64,000 bases of DNA from Cardinalis cardinalis (taxonomy: Eukaryota > Chordata > Aves > Passeriformes > Cardinalidae), in contig JACDOX010000085.1 in NCBI GenBank assembly GCA_014549065.1, positions 2,972,367-3,036,366 on the forward strand, in the 5' to 3' direction. The translations under genes and the position numbers were made by a program. Positions 37,801 to 51,913 of the stretch are shown here, piece after piece; the stretch's first letter is position 1, and the number at the start of each line of letters is the position of its first letter. Below the pieces are notes generated by a model. The model did not search any database and was not told where the DNA came from. It saw nothing but the letters and a program-made list of their open reading frames with translations.

Positions 37801-38447
37801 CTAGAGCAGATCAGCGCAGCTCCACTGAAATCCATAAAGATCGATCGGCTGAGCGTGGTGAAGGATCTGCACTGCTGGCCTCCACTGAAATTCTGCTAAA
37901 GTTACTGGGCACTTCACATGGGCTTTTGCTCTGGGGGAGGACAACTGAGTGGTTTGAGCNCAGTGAAATATTGATTTGGAGAGACACCACTAAGCAGTTT
38001 GCCCTAGTAATCAATTCCAGAACAGCATTAGCATAAGTCAGGGAAGGAGCATGTCATTGTAAAAGCTGTGCTGGCTGAGAGACTCCCAAGATGGCATGGA
38101 GAAGGATTAAGGCATTTGGGTTTAGTATCTGGAGGGGAGTTGAGACACACAAAAAGGTTTTGTTTATAATTGCATCCATGTCACCAAAGACAATGCAGTA
38201 ACTTGCAAGTTTGTCCCTGTGTCTCTCTTCCAGTTCATATGTGATGGGAAGAAATCTCTGATTCTGGTTTAGAGGTCTTGATTTGGGCACTGGCTCCCTG
38301 CCTCCCCTGAAATGATGAACTCAGCAAGTGACTCTGAACAAAGCCAGGCACATTGCTGCTGTTGGGATGGCTTCAGGGAGTGTGTTTGCAGCAGGACTCT
38401 TGTCTCTGCATTGGCCCTGCTGCTGATGGCACATAGGCCTTACCAGA

Positions 38448-38489
38448 ACATGTGGTTCCATGTGCTGGACATGTGGTTCCATGTGCTGG
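38448..38489. repeat. Exact tandem duplication of 21 bases
   Basis: Two identical adjacent copies of a 21-base unit beginning ACATGTGGTTCC and ending GTGCTGG, followed by a partial third. Confidence 0.85.
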
Positions 38490-41400
38490 ACGTGTGTCTT
38501 GTGCAGGGAAGCCACATTTGGGGTGGGGAAAACATCCATTAATCCTTGGCCTCAGTGAATCTATCCAAGGAAGTAGGAGAGCACTGCAGGCAGTGCAGGC
38601 TGTGCCAGCTGATAGATACTGCCTTGTCANCTGTGCTCCCATGTGGACAAGGCTGCAAGGACCTCGATTGGGCAGAAGGGTGATATGGAATTGTCTAAAT
38701 AGGATGAGATTGATCCCAGGGTTTCTTGAAGCTGGAATCACTAGAAATCTGGCTATAGGAAATAGCAAGATTAGTCTGGTGACTTACAAATTATGGGGTC
38801 CCTGGCAATCTAAACTTCATAGAGGAATTAACTTTAGCAGCTGACTAATTCACAAACAGAAAAACTTCTGGTTTTAGTCACTGGTAAAACATTAATATTT
38901 CAAACTGTATTGCAATCATTTAGATACTCCATTGCTTTTGTAAGTTTAGCTCAAGCACACAGAGCAAATGACATCTTTTGTCTGTTGCTATGACTGGAAG
39001 GGCAGGTCTTTCCCAGATGATACTGACTGAAAAAGTTCTGACTCCAATAAGCCATAAAATGCATAATTATTTTGCTGTCTAAACTGAATAATGTTCAAAA
39101 TGGAATTCCTTCTGCCTTCTCTAGTATCCAAGACAGGTCATCATTAGTTGATTTGAAAGGCAAAATATTGAAATTTGGTCCTGTAGACTCAAGTCCATGA
39201 CAATAGATACCACCTTAAGTGCTGTAAGTCATAGCTGGGTGATTAAGAGCATTATCTTGAATATGAATGAGTGTGTATATCCCTGAAAATCTGCCTGGCT
39301 TCATTGTGGATTTGCGATTTTTATTCACATCCCATTCTTGTAGGGGTTACTGTATTGAACCATACCAGAAGTCCATATTTTGGCAACCTGTTTCTGTCAC
39401 TGGCTGGCAGGTCATTAAGAGTCATTAGGTGCTTTAGTTACCTGTTACCTGTGTGGTTTTGCAAGGAATGAGTTATCCAATGCTGTGTTTAACACTCAAA
39501 GTACACTCAGCAAATGGATGTAATGTTCTCTTCAAAGCCCCGTGGGGGTTGCTCAGGCATTACTCATTCTGTGCTCTTTGGAAAGGTGCATCTGCAGGAG
39601 CTAACCTTCCCCTCTTTTCTCATGGTTTTTTCACTGTTCTCCCTTTGAATCCAGTGCATGTGCTCTCTCTACCCCTGCATGCAGCTGTGGAAGGAGCTGT
39701 GNGAATGTGGAGTGGGAGTTGTCTTTTGTGTGTAAAAAGTAAATATGTATTTTGCCCCATATCCTCTCATTTCACACACAGAAATGCCATTTTGCTATTC
39801 CACATTCTACTTCATTTTCCNCCAGATCCAGCAAAAATTGATTTGGGATTTTTCTCTCATTTGTTTCCTTCTTCAGACACAGTAATTTTTCTTTGTCCCA
39901 GGATCTATATTATTGATCTTGTGTGGTTTGCTTCACTCTGGCAAATGTTTCTATTCCTATTCCAATTGGATTGGCTTGGACTTGCTGGCCAATTTGAGAA
40001 CTGGCAAGCTCCTCAGTGGCTCCTGTTGTCTGTGTGGCACAGTCAAAGGCAAGATTCAGCTGCAATGTTTCTGAAGGGGGATATTTGTTAGGGCTGCTTG
40101 GTGTTCAGAGGATCTTGTACTACTCTCTGACTTTCTAGCCCTCAGGCAAATTAAATTGTTGACTGGTGTCAGTGTCCCATAGCTTCCTCTGGCTGGGCTT
40201 GGTCTTGGGGACTATTTAAATTATATAACTTGCCTTGTGTCCTCAGAGCAACAGCTCACCNAGAAAATCAGGAAAACTTCCTGATGTTAATTAAGTGAAA
40301 ACGTTACAAAATTCTTCCATAAGGTCTGTTTGTGCCAATGAAAGATTTTTTACACAAAATAGATGTCCTTTTCTATTAAAAAAAAAGGCTACTGCCCTTG
40401 GTGCAGTGGTAGTGAGTGTGTCCCAAGCCAGCCAACACTTCAGAGCAGGAATGGGATGAAGCAAATAGAGCAGCCCTGAGGTTTGGCTGAGGCACTGGGT
40501 GGCTGCTTCTTTAACTTCTGTTCCTAAGCTGCCGTTTTGGGTTTGCACCCTGAACNTCCCCACCTTTTCAGTTTAACTGATGGGTATGTTCCCCTTACAG
40601 ACTGGAAAAACTGTCTGTTTCCCCAACCTGAAGTTGTGCAGCTCTGCCAAGGGACACTGAATCCAATCAACATCATCCCTAAAAAGTTGCTACTGGGGTC
40701 CACTGAACATGTCTGTGTGTTTTTACAAGGAGAGGCATCAAGATCAAAGTCTGAGAAAACCATTTGATCTTCCAGCTGTAAACAAGTACTAAAAGAGAAC
40801 ATATGCTATATTTAATTACCCTCCATTGAGGTGCTTGCATCCAAACTCTGACAGCTTGTAGAGTTTCTTTTCCNCTTGTTTGAAGCCAGGGGTAGTTACA
40901 GGGGATGGGCATTGTCAGAAAAGGTGAGTGAAGAAGATAGAGTTGAACAAGTTTCAATCCTTGAACCCTTTCTGTTTCCTGCTGGAGCCACTGGAATGCA
41001 GCTGGGACATTGGTCTTGCCTTGGCTGTGTATCCATGGGTGCTCCTTCTCCCATTCCTGTGCTCACCAGCTGCTCTCAGAAACATCCTCCAGAAAGTTCT
41101 TGTCTGAGTCCTTATCCTCAGAATTCTTCTTTTATATGTATCCTCCCAGCAGTTAAACTGACAGATGGCTAAATCTGAACAGTAGGTCCCAATTTTATAA
41201 CTAATTATCAGAAAGACCTTACTTTGCTTCCCAAATACTTGAACAAGATGAAGTGGTGACCTAATCACACCAGAACTGCAGGGTGTGTAGTGAAGATTAG
41301 TCAGGCTGGTCTAGCAGAGCATTTGTGTGTTGAACTATCAGAACATCAATCCCTGTCTCTAATTGAATTGTCTCTATTCTGAAGTTCATGACTGATTTTG

Positions 41401-43833
41401 CATTTTAGAACACCACCCAGATGTCAAAATTCAGAAGAAAGCAGTGGATTTCCTAGTCATTTATGTGAATTATAGAGTCATTACTGTAATGAGAAGTAAT
41501 TATTTGTTACCTTGGAAGGTCGATTCATTGGATAACTGATCAAACTGGACTGTTTCCAATGGCTAGGAGTGTTTAAAAAAGTAGCCAACCAGGTAAAAAT
41601 CCAACAGAAAAAATGTCCTTTTCTTTTTCATGAGGAGACCTGCTGGATTATTCACAGGGTGTATATCAACCAAATTTACAAGATTTAAGGTTTGACAAAT
41701 TCTGCCTCATTGTTTGGTACTCCTGAGAAGTAATAATAGGTAGTTGGGCTAAATGACATCCCTAGAAACCNATTTTTCTTCTTCATTTCCCCCTTTCCTG
41801 AGCTTCTTAGGTATGATTTTGTTCCAAAACAATGATGCATAGCCATGAAATGGCTTTGCCCTTTATCACTCCAGCATAGGAGAAGATAAACTGAACAGAC
41901 CTGTTTATTCATTTTGGAGGAAAAACAAAATTAAAAGGCTTCTGTGTATTGTGGTAATGTAATTCCTAATCAATGACAGTGGGTTTAACAGAGATTTATG
42001 GGTTTTTAATTTGTAAGATTAATGACTACATACATTGATTCTGTCAAAATGACAGCATCATGGTCACGTACCTCGTGGAGCAGATAGCGACCTCCTGCCA
42101 GACACGTCCTTAAGGAAATGCAATTATCGCTCCCCATTTTACAGTGCTTAACTTTTTTCTCTCAGTGAGTGACAACAGAAAGGGTTTTGGGCATAAATTA
42201 ATCTTTCTAGATGAACTGTTAACCCTTCGTGCCTAGCAGCTAGTTTCATTGAGCTACAATGCCTGCATACTGTTTTCTGGGGTGTCCCTGGCAAATAAAA
42301 TCAAGCAGTGCCAGAAGCACCATCTGGAGGCTCCCTGGAACCCTCTGCTCCAGCAGGATCAGATCTGCAGCATGACTGCTTCGTGTTGGACCTCACTGCT
42401 GCAGCAGCCACNGCCAGGGCACGTGGCAACACGACCTTTCCAAAGGTACACAAAGCACCGTGGTGAGCGGCTATGGGCAGGTGGGAAATGCAGCTGTGGG
42501 GTTATCTGCTCATGCTGGGACCATTCCCAGGACAGTGAAGTTATCACAGTGTCTGGTGAAGTGTCATTACACGATTANCTGGTGTCCCAAGGGCTGAGTG
42601 AGGTGCCAGGTCTGGGACACGGTCCAGGCTGAGAGCTGCCATCAGTGTCACTGGTCTGCTGCTGGGTGGCTGAGGTGTCCCATGCCTCCTGTAGATCTCC
42701 CACCTTGTGCTGGGCTGCAGGACATGCCAGCACAGTCTCCCCTCTGCAGCTGGATGTTATGCTTGCTCAGAACTTGCAAGGTGCTGCTCCCCCACCATCC
42801 CCCCANGGATTTCAAGATGGTAGAAAGGGCTAAAATGCATTGACAGCCATTGTGGGAAGTACACCCTGGCCTGGTNTGCTGGATTTCCCAGCCCTGGCTC
42901 TGTTTCCACAGTTTGTAGCCTTCTGTCCATTTGTGACTTCTTTTGTGTTTCATATTAGTCCTTCAAGTGCATTTGGCACAAAAAGTGTAGCATGAAGCTC
43001 TTGGCCTCTCTGTGTTAATCACCTGCTTTGATGGGTTAGGCCCTGTCCTCTGCTTGTCTCAGAGCAGGGTTCCTCAGCATAACAAAGCCAGCATGACCTA
43101 AATTTCTGGATGCTGGATGTTGGAATATGTTCCCTGGAAATATACAGAGTTCTTGTTCCTGAATCCTTAAATCACTAAAAAAANGTTCATCTTTTCCTCT
43201 ACAATGAAGCAATGAAGTACAGTGTCTTTGCAACAGAAACTTGTCCCGAGTGAACAGATGTGGCACTGACAGCATTTGGTGTTATTGATGGAGCTTCCTT
43301 CAGCTTGCTACAGCTTTGTCAGGTGACACTGGCTGTAGTGCAGCTGTCCCTGCTTGCAGGGTGTACATTGTGGTTTCCTGAGGGAGGCAGGGGTCCTCTG
43401 GAAATCATGCATTAGCTCTAAAGTGGCTCTTTAATGTAGGATCATCTATTTGCAGTAATCCTCCCAGCAGATTTCTGCNTCAATGAAGTTCTCAAAACAA
43501 AATATTTATTTTAAAAAAATCCAGGCAATGATTCTGAGGAGTATCCCCACATCAGGGAGAGCAGCTGTCTACCTTACCCCCAGGTCAGGAAGCAAATCTC
43601 TGTACCTGCTGAGAGGCCAGCCTGGCCAGCCAAACCTTAACAGTGTGCCCAGTTCATTATAAACTGGATTCACAAAGTGCTCNTGTGCCTGCAGGTGTTG
43701 GCATGTCCTTTGTCTGACTCTGCACTAACTCTGCCTTCAGCTCTTGCTTGTTTATTTACATCAAGGAGAGCTTGGGTTTGGGAGCTGTAAAATTGAGATG
43801 TCTTAGTGAGGACAAGGTGATTTAAAAGGCTTA

Positions 43834-43862
43834 TCCAGATGAGCTGCTTCAGCTCATCTGGA
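43834..43862. other. Perfect hairpin, 13-base arms and 3-base loop
   Basis: TCCAGATGAGCTG (43834-43846) and CAGCTCATCTGGA (43850-43862) are exact reverse complements around CTT. No tRNA, microRNA or terminal inverted repeat of a known element was recognised. The flanks are ordinary non-coding DNA. Confidence 0.7.
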
Positions 43863-45697
43863 AATATCATTTCTTCTGATCACCTGGTGCTTAGCTGGGA
43901 GCTCACTGGACATGAGCAGCTCACATTTCCCAGCCCCTGAGTGCCTGAGCCGTGCCACAGACTCACCAATGAGCGTCCTGTGGCACTGGGAATGTGCCAG
44001 TGCTGCCAGAGGAGATGGGGCTTTGCAGGTGCAGGAAATGGCTTTGCCAGGAGGCGAGGTGGGGGTGGTGGCACTCCCACCCACCAGGAGCCTGGTCTGA
44101 GAACCCACAGCAACACTCATTTCTCCACCTGCTTCCCCATAATGTGAGAGCTGTGTCAGAGGCTGCCAAGCTCCCAGGGCCCTCTGGAGTCAGCAGAGCT
44201 GTTTGCTGCAGAAGGTTTGTGTAGCTCCAGGTAAATGTGGGAGCTCTGGGTGTAAAAACCTGCTCTGAAGAACAAGGTCAGGACACCCATAAGAAATCAA
44301 ATCTGGATTTTCCCCATCTGATACTGACTGCCATCAACCATTGACTAACAAGAAAAGGGTCAATGATCCTCTTTGTGACCCACTGATCATTAGAGAAACG
44401 GATGGGGAGGGGACACGCTGTGGTCCCAGTGTGCCCATGGCTTGTGAGCCAAGGGGGATGTCTGGTGGCCTCCTGGAGGCAGGAGGACTATATGGTCAAA
44501 ACTAGCCTGAGTTTTGTCCTTTAGAAAACTAAACAAAGAAAAGTACAGCAAAGTNTTTCAACTTGTAATGTAATAGTTTTTGTTTTCCAGAAAATCACTA
44601 GCAAATGTGTGCAATGTAGATTTTAAATGCTCNGTTTTTTGTGAATATGAGGATGAGTTTTGTTGAATCCATTTGGTAGTCAATACTTTCATCTCCTGGA
44701 ACATTTAAATCTTTTAAACCTGATTCCAAAACCATGTGGAGCTNCTTGAGCTATATCTTCACTCAGCTNTCTCTTGGAATTTAACACCAGCTCCAATGGG
44801 AGCAGAGCCCTGCAATTTCTTGCTGCTCANAAATCTGATCCTGGGTCTCTGCAGGTGAGTCCTGCACTGCTCAAGGGGCACAGTGGGAATGCTGTAAGGC
44901 ACCACATTCTGCCATCTGGGGCTTTCTCACCCTGACATCAATCAAACACCTCTCTAAGTGGGCAAGGCCAGGGGTGACTCACCACAGAGAAGGGTAACTT
45001 GTCCTCATGCATCTCCCCGAGATTTAACAGAGTGGGGGAAAAGGATGACAAACTCAGCTGTTAAAAACCCCACTAAGGTTTTGATACTCTCCTTAGGTGC
45101 TTTATGGAGGTGTTAGAGGATAAGTAGTGCAGCGAGGCCTGAGTGGAGAATGGTTTGGTTTTGTTTAATGTACTTCAGCAGCGCTGATTGTCATCTCTGC
45201 CATTCCTTCATCTGCATCCATGCCTAGGGGTGCCTTGCAGTGTGTCTGCTGGCTGCAGNGCAGTAACTGGTACAGGCTGGCAGATGTGGGGTGGCTACTG
45301 AACAAGTGTGAGGCTCCATTAAGTGCTGCTGTTAATGTCTCTGATTGTACAGAGCCTTAAAATCAACGTGCAGTGTTCTGCATCAGCAGCCCCCTCTGCT
45401 GTGGGCCGGGGCAGGGGAGGCTGTGCTGCAGGAGGGTCCTCCCTGCTGCCAAAATGTTGCCACTCAACACCAACGTAACTTGGAAGCAGCACTTTTCCCC
45501 GCAGTGTTGTTGTCTTACTCATTCCTAATTAAGGACTCACTGGTCCTAATTAAGACAAGACTGAGGGTTATGGGGGCAGGCCTTGAAGGAGAGGTCCCCC
45601 TGTGTGGTCTGCAGCACCCACAGTCTGCAGGGACCTCCTTCAAACCCCTCTGAGGTGGTGATCAGAGGAGCTCTGGCCTTTCTGCTGCTTTGTACTG

Positions 45698-45758
45698 TGG
45701 CTGGACCCCAGGAGATTAAGGGTCCTTTCCAACCTCAGTGATTCTGTGACTCTGTGAT
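45698..45758 (+). mobile_element. CR1 LINE 3' end
   Basis: The typical avian CR1 ending is present: GGCTGGACCCCAGGAGATTA, GGTCCTTTCCAACCTCAG, then the octamer-like tail ATTCTGTGACTCTGTGA. CR1 is the dominant LINE of birds and other reptiles. Copies are nearly always 5'-truncated, as here. No reverse-transcriptase sequence is evident upstream. Confidence 0.75.
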
Positions 45759-45949
45759 GGCCTAACCCCTTGTCTTGGTGCCTCCTGGATTCCTCCATCT
45801 GGAGACCCACTGGTGCTCTTGTTTGGATTCCTTTTATTTACACTAATGTGCTCCTGTATGAGGTGACAGCCTCTGCCCCTGGATTCCCCAGTGCTGCTCC
45901 TCTGTTTGCCCCACTTGCATAATTTAATCTTTGATGAAAGCCGCACATT

Positions 45950-46225
45950 TCCTCCCTTCCCTTTCGCTCTCCCCTCTGAGTNGCGGCTGCAGCAGCTCAC
46001 ACTCGGTGTGCTGGCTCTGCACGTCGAGCATCCTCTCCAGGCAGCCTGCAGGTGTGTGTCCTGGTGGTGCTGCTGTCCCCAGCGCTCCCAGACACGAACC
46101 CCTCCTGCTCTCTCCTGCCTCTGCCCCGGGCTGTGCTGCAGGGCTGCCCTGCCGGAGCCTCCGCACGGAGCTCCCTGCCGAGCCTCGCTGCTGCTGATTG
46201 CTGGAGCTCACCCAAACGCACNCCT
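45950..46225. promoter_or_regulatory. Weak CpG-enriched patch
   Basis: About 15 CpG in about 280 bases with moderately raised GC. It lies immediately downstream of the CR1 tail but has a different composition from it. It is less marked than the islet at 21040. No gene is attached to it. Confidence 0.25.
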
Positions 46226-49200
46226 GAGAAAGGTCACGCCAGTGCAAGATGGGCTTAAACGAAAATTGGTTTGTTACGCATGTGGCTCTTCCTGCAGGCA
46301 GCTGATTAAGCAGCCAGCTGTGGCCAGATGCCTGCTGGAGATCCTCTGGGATGTAGTTTCAAAAGGTGGTTTGGATGACTTGCAGTTGTGTCTCTTGGTT
46401 GGCTCAGCCAGGCTGGGGACGATTTTTGTCACAGCTGGGCTCATTACACCCCATCAGTGCACTCAGGGCTGCTCCTTGTCCTCACCACCGGTGTGTGGAG
46501 CTTTGCAGGGGGAGGATGCGTCTCTGGTCCACTTGGAGCTGTGCTGGCACTGAGGGGGACTCCTTTCAAATGTTTTTATNTATCAGGATAGTTCTTGGTT
46601 CTCTTTACTTGTTTTGTGCTTTTCTAATCTGAGTCAGCTTTAATCTATAAAGCAGCTTTCAGCTAATTTTCCCCTACACAACCTCTATTAATACTGGTGA
46701 TAAATAACAACAGATACTGTTTTAAAGTGGCTATTTGATCAGATTGAGGAGATGTAGACAATATTAATAATTTGACATCTACAATTTAAAATCAAAATTC
46801 TAGCATCTTCTGGTCTTGGCTTCTGCACCCCTGGGCTCTGTATAATGCTCCCTAGTCCAGAGATAAGGNGTTGCTTATAGCAGCACCTCCCCAAATTTCC
46901 CCATTTTCCCCTCCAAGCAAACCTGCCATGTAGCAAACCTGTGCAGTGTCCCTGCCAGGCTGGACAGAGGCTCAGGGTGTGGAGAAGCCCTGCCTGTGAG
47001 CAGGGGACAGGGTGGGCAGGAAAGGGGGTCTGAGTGGGGCTGCTGGGCTGTGCAGGTCACGGGGGGAGGACAGGAGGACAGGTGACCATTCCTGAGCCTG
47101 GAGCTGGGCTGAGAGCTCAGAGAAAGCAGAAGCTCCTGGAGGAGCTGGGGCATGCTGCACCTCACGGTTGAACATCACCAGCATGAACTTCTTGTCTTAA
47201 ACACAAGCAAAGCAATTATCTGACATAATCTGACCTGTTCAGGGTGCACAGCAAGAGGCAGGGGTTGGGTTTTTTCTGCCTAAATTGACCCCAGCAATAA
47301 AGCTTAAAAGAGGAGGTAATACAAATGATTCCTCTGCTCCTGTGTCACTGGGCACAATAATCCCTTCCTTAAAACTGCCCACACTTCAATTAGGTTGCTT
47401 TTTGTGAAACTCATAAGTTGAAAAAAGAAAGAAAAAGGAGGAAAAACTCCACGGTATGTACTCTATTCATTAAAGGATATGGGGAAGAGGGGAGATCTAT
47501 AAAAAAAAAAACCAAACAAAACGCAGAAGAAATTCAGGAAAATGGATCTCTGCTAAAGACCATTTTAAGNAATGTTTGCTAAAATGTACCATTTTTTTGC
47601 TGAAGCCTTGTGTGATTTTAGCCCAATACCTGAGATGTGCACTAGTCATAGGCTGATGGATTTCCTCCTGAACATGACATCTNAGATTTGGTCTTTTACT
47701 CATGCTTTTATTCTAGAAATGTAGCAATGCTGAATTTCTGTACCTGCAGGACAGAAACCGGTGGGAGCTCAGTCCAGCAGAATCAATTACATTTACAAAG
47801 GTGACTGTGACAAATGGCCAGGAAGGTTCTGCAGGGAGCCACTGCCGGTCACCAGGCTCAGGGTGGTATTTAATTCTCAAGGCTGAATGTCTCCATCCTG
47901 TTGTTGGAAAGTCTGGTTGTCCTGAGGCCAGGCTGCAACTCCATTATAAAGTCTAGGAGGGAAAAGTCTTGACTATTTAAATTCTTTGCCATTTTCCAAG
48001 TGGGCAGGGTGGCTGGTGGAGNAGGGCTCATTGTCCTCATTTGTGTGATGTACAACGTGGGACCACAGCATGTGTCCCCTCTGCTGCACTTTGGGCATTT
48101 TCAGTGGCCAAGATGAATTTCTCTCTGCTGGCTGGGATGAGCTGGTGGGGAATTTGTACATGACAGCCATTTTCATGTCATGAGGGGAATCCCAGCTGCC
48201 AGGCAGATCTGCAGGGACAGCAAGGGGCCTGGGCACTTCTCCTGTGGATGGGCTGCCTCACTGTGCTGTGACACTGCAAGGGTGGGAGAAGTGGTGTTCT
48301 AGAGCACCTGAGGCTGATGTTCTAGCCCTTTGCTGCTTTTTGTTTGGGAGTGTGAAGGTTATTGTCTATCTGCAGGGCTGTGCCCATCCCTGGGGTCACT
48401 GCCCNATTTGGGGCCAGGTTCCAGCAGCAGAACCCATCCCAGGGTCTCTCTCCTTGCCATGGCAGGGACAGCACCACAGTGTTCCTCTTTCTGTTCCCCA
48501 TTATTGCCTTTCCCACCACCCCTTCCCAAGGCTAACCTGCCCCTNCTGAAGCACAAGGCTCTGCCTGGGCACCACAAATCCCTGCAAAACCCTCAGACCA
48601 GGGGCTGTTCCATGGTGCTGCTGTACAGCACNAGCCAGTGCTGAGCCATGCACAGCTGAAGGTTTTCAGAACGTTCTGTTGCACCAAATTAATCTGTAAG
48701 GCTGTAATATTCAATATCATACTTTTGCCTGCAGTTCATCTTATACAATTAGTCTGCTAGAAAAAGGTGCAGATTGGGAGAAATAGTGGAGCAGCATTTC
48801 TAGCCCTGTTGGTAAGGCAGGAAAACATGAGCCTTTGATATTTTTTGATACAATTTTGTAATTGTAATAANTATTTATGTGTATTTAGTTCTCTGTGGGA
48901 AGCTAATAGTAAATTCATTTTTGATGCCTATTTATTACAAAAGACTGGAGCCTTTCAACCCCCTTAGTGTGNCTGGCAACTCCTGGGAATTAATTGCATG
49001 CTGTCAGAAATGCAGATCCTGCAAATCCAGCCCCAGCCTGCAAAGAGTAGGATTATTATTTAATTGTTCAGGAGGCTGCTTTTTAAAATTCTGCTCTTCT
49101 TGGTGGGCTTAAAGAGGTGTTTAAAGAACTGAAAGCTGAGGCAGAAGTTGGTGTGAGTTCAGTGGGGTGTGTTGGAGTGGTCCCACCTGCAGCACCCACG

Positions 49201-50429
49201 GTGAGAGCTGCTGAGGGAATTGTGGCTCACTGCAGGAACTGCTCTGAGTAGCTGCTGGCTCTCATGGTTCTCATGCTGCCCCTCAGCATGAGATGGGATG
49301 AATGAACACCTCTGCTGTCCTCTGAGCTGAGTTAGGGACCTGCCAGGTCCCAATGTGTTTGCCACTTGCCTCATCTCATAATTCTGTGCCTGAACCCACC
49401 AGGCTCCATTTAAAACCAGTGGGGAGATCTGGGCTGCTAGCAAGGCTTTTGCTGAGCCTCCCTGCTTTGCTAGTTAGAATGTCTTCTAACTTCCAGGACA
49501 AATTCACCTGAGGAAAAACTAGTAACTGCTTATTTTTGTTCCAGCTCAGTTTCATCAGATTTTTCTGCACTGCTATTCACCCCTTTGTATACACATGCAT
49601 ATAGCACATGAAGTCTCATAAAATGCAATTAATACTGTGCTGTATTGTTAGAAGTGTCTGTGATTACATTCTGGGATTTTTCTCAGCTGCTCTGTGTTGG
49701 TGACTCATTGTCATTCAAGCCCAGCTGGCACAACTGGGTTCTTGGTTCTTTCTGACTGCTGAGGTTTTCTAGCAAAAGTATTGTTAGAGACAGACAAGGG
49801 GAGAACCTTGTGTTTATTACTGTTGAATTCTTCCCATTTTTATCACTGCAATCTGCAAGGCCATCTGATTCTTACATGAAATACCTGCCCTTCAGTCCTC
49901 TGCCAGCAGTATAATTCCATTTTTATAACCTGTACACTTCATCAGTACTTCTCATGCCACAGCTGTTAATGAAAGTATCAAACCAGGCAGACCCCAGGCT
50001 CCTTCCTTAAGGAACAACNCTGATAAGCTCCATCAAGTCTGGCAGTGCCCCTTTCCCCTCATTTGTCTCTTTGAAGCTGTATTTTAAAACCTGTTCCNAA
50101 GCCTTTTACAGCAGGGAAATCTGACAAACACTGCTGCATGGTCCTCTCAGTGTGTTTAACCCTTCAGTGTTTGATCTCTAAGACATCTTCTGGTCTCTTG
50201 ATCTCTTCTGATCTCTTGAAATTTTCTGGTCAGGTGGTTCTTTATTCTCTGCTTAGTTTTAGTATTATTTGTCCTTTTCATGTCCTTTTACTTCTCCAGA
50301 GAAATAAGGAGCTTGATCCCAGATAGTTTTACATTTGCTNGGGGTATGAAATCTGCAGTGTTAGCCATGTTCATTTGAAAACATGTTAGGTTTCTTCCAC
50401 GTGCAGTCTCCTGAGGTTCACAATCCACT

Positions 50430-51000
50430 TTCTATCTCTTACTTGCAGTGTATCATACGTGTCTATAAATCAAAAGCATATAATAAGAATTCATAAATCA
50501 AACATTAGCTCCAAACACAGTAGTAAGTTATGCACCATAATTTATTATAATACAAACAAGTTCGTCAAACACAATATATTGTCTACTTATGAAAATATCA
50601 ATATTCACAATTTAAATAGGTGATAGATCCCATAATTTTATATACCAGCAACTCATCTAAAAAGTATTTTGTTCCTAGCTGTGGTCTTCAAGAATGCATA
50701 CCTATAAGTAATTGTAAAACCGTCCATTCACAGCTTATTTTTTCTAATTGTAGATATTTGAAATATAAATTAGAGTACAAAAGACCATCTCCACAACAGA
50801 GATGGTTTTGTCTCCAGGATACTTTCTCCCTAAATAATGACACTACATGTGCTTGGTTAAGTTTTTCTATTGGAAAATTAGGAGGTACAAATAATACAGC
50901 AAGACAATGGCTAGTTAGCAACAGTCATTGCAAGATGCTTCACACAACCAAAAATAAGGCAAGTATTATCAACAGCAGCTCCCATATGGCAGACTAAAAA
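50430..51000. other. AT-rich block with an unexplained open frame
   Basis: Strongly AT-rich DNA in which the plus strand is open from 50620 to 50997 (125 codons), longer than usual at this composition. The hypothetical product is rich in Ser, Asn, Lys and Cys, has no membrane segment or motif I recognise and no visible splice context. It may be a remnant of an unidentified mobile element or chance. Not called a gene. Confidence 0.2.
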
Positions 51001-51907
51001 GTCAAGGCTTTATTATCCAAACTGGGCTTGAAGAAGGCTTTGAATGTTTGCTATCAAGATACAGCTTGATCTAAAGCCCTGCTAAAACGATGGGGATTGG
51101 AAAAACCAACAACAAAACCCACCAGCAGCCTTCCCTTTAACTTCAAAGGGCTTTGGAAGCAAGCTTTTAAAGCCCTACATTACCAGAAGTGACATGATCA
51201 ATCCANTGTACATGAAAATTGCACCTTGTCATTCCTAAAAGGATATGGAAAACGATTGTGAGCTTTTCAAATAAGTTACAAGAACTGAACGCGTTATTTT
51301 TCATAGGGAAAAAAATATGCAGAAAGATTTTTGTTTTTAAATATGGTCATTTACAAAAATACATTATCAGGACAGAAAAAAATCAGATGACACTGACAGT
51401 TTGCAGGATAAACATTATGTTACAAAAATTAATAAGTCACAGCATGTGAATGGCAGCATATGCCATGCACTTNATTGAATTTTTTTAATAAATAAAAGCC
51501 CTAAACATTCACTATTTTCTTTAAGGTTACTATTATATTAAGTAGAATAGTGAACTTCTTGTATAAATAAGTATTTTTTCAATAGGTACATTCTCAAAAA
51601 TGAACCACTTATCTATATAGATATTGCACTTCAGACTCATTCACATTTAANTCAGACAAGCATTCCTCATAACAAATGTAGAATAAAAATAAGTTATAAA
51701 TACAGTGTTTTTCCAAAATGAAACGTACAGTACCTTTTCCATAAGGTAACTTTGGTTACTACCAACTGACAAAGACCAGGGGAAGGTTTCAGAGAGAAGG
51801 GCAGGGAGGATGGCCACAAAACTCATTTTCTGTAAAACACTATAAAGGGAGTAATAACTTTAACCTTGTCATGACCAATACAGCAAGGCTGAGCATCCCT
51901 TTTGCAC

Positions 51908-51913
51908 TTTATT
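51908..51913 (-). promoter_or_regulatory. GPR139: Candidate distal polyadenylation signal for GPR139
   Basis: AATAAA on the minus strand, about 2.4 kb after the GPR139 stop codon. It would place the minisatellite inside the 3' untranslated region. Such hexamers are common by chance. Confidence 0.2.

Noticed and set aside
39453..40091. 212-codon plus-strand frame
   Set aside because: T-rich DNA depletes stops on this strand and gives a falsely hydrophobic product. No receptor or transporter pattern is present.
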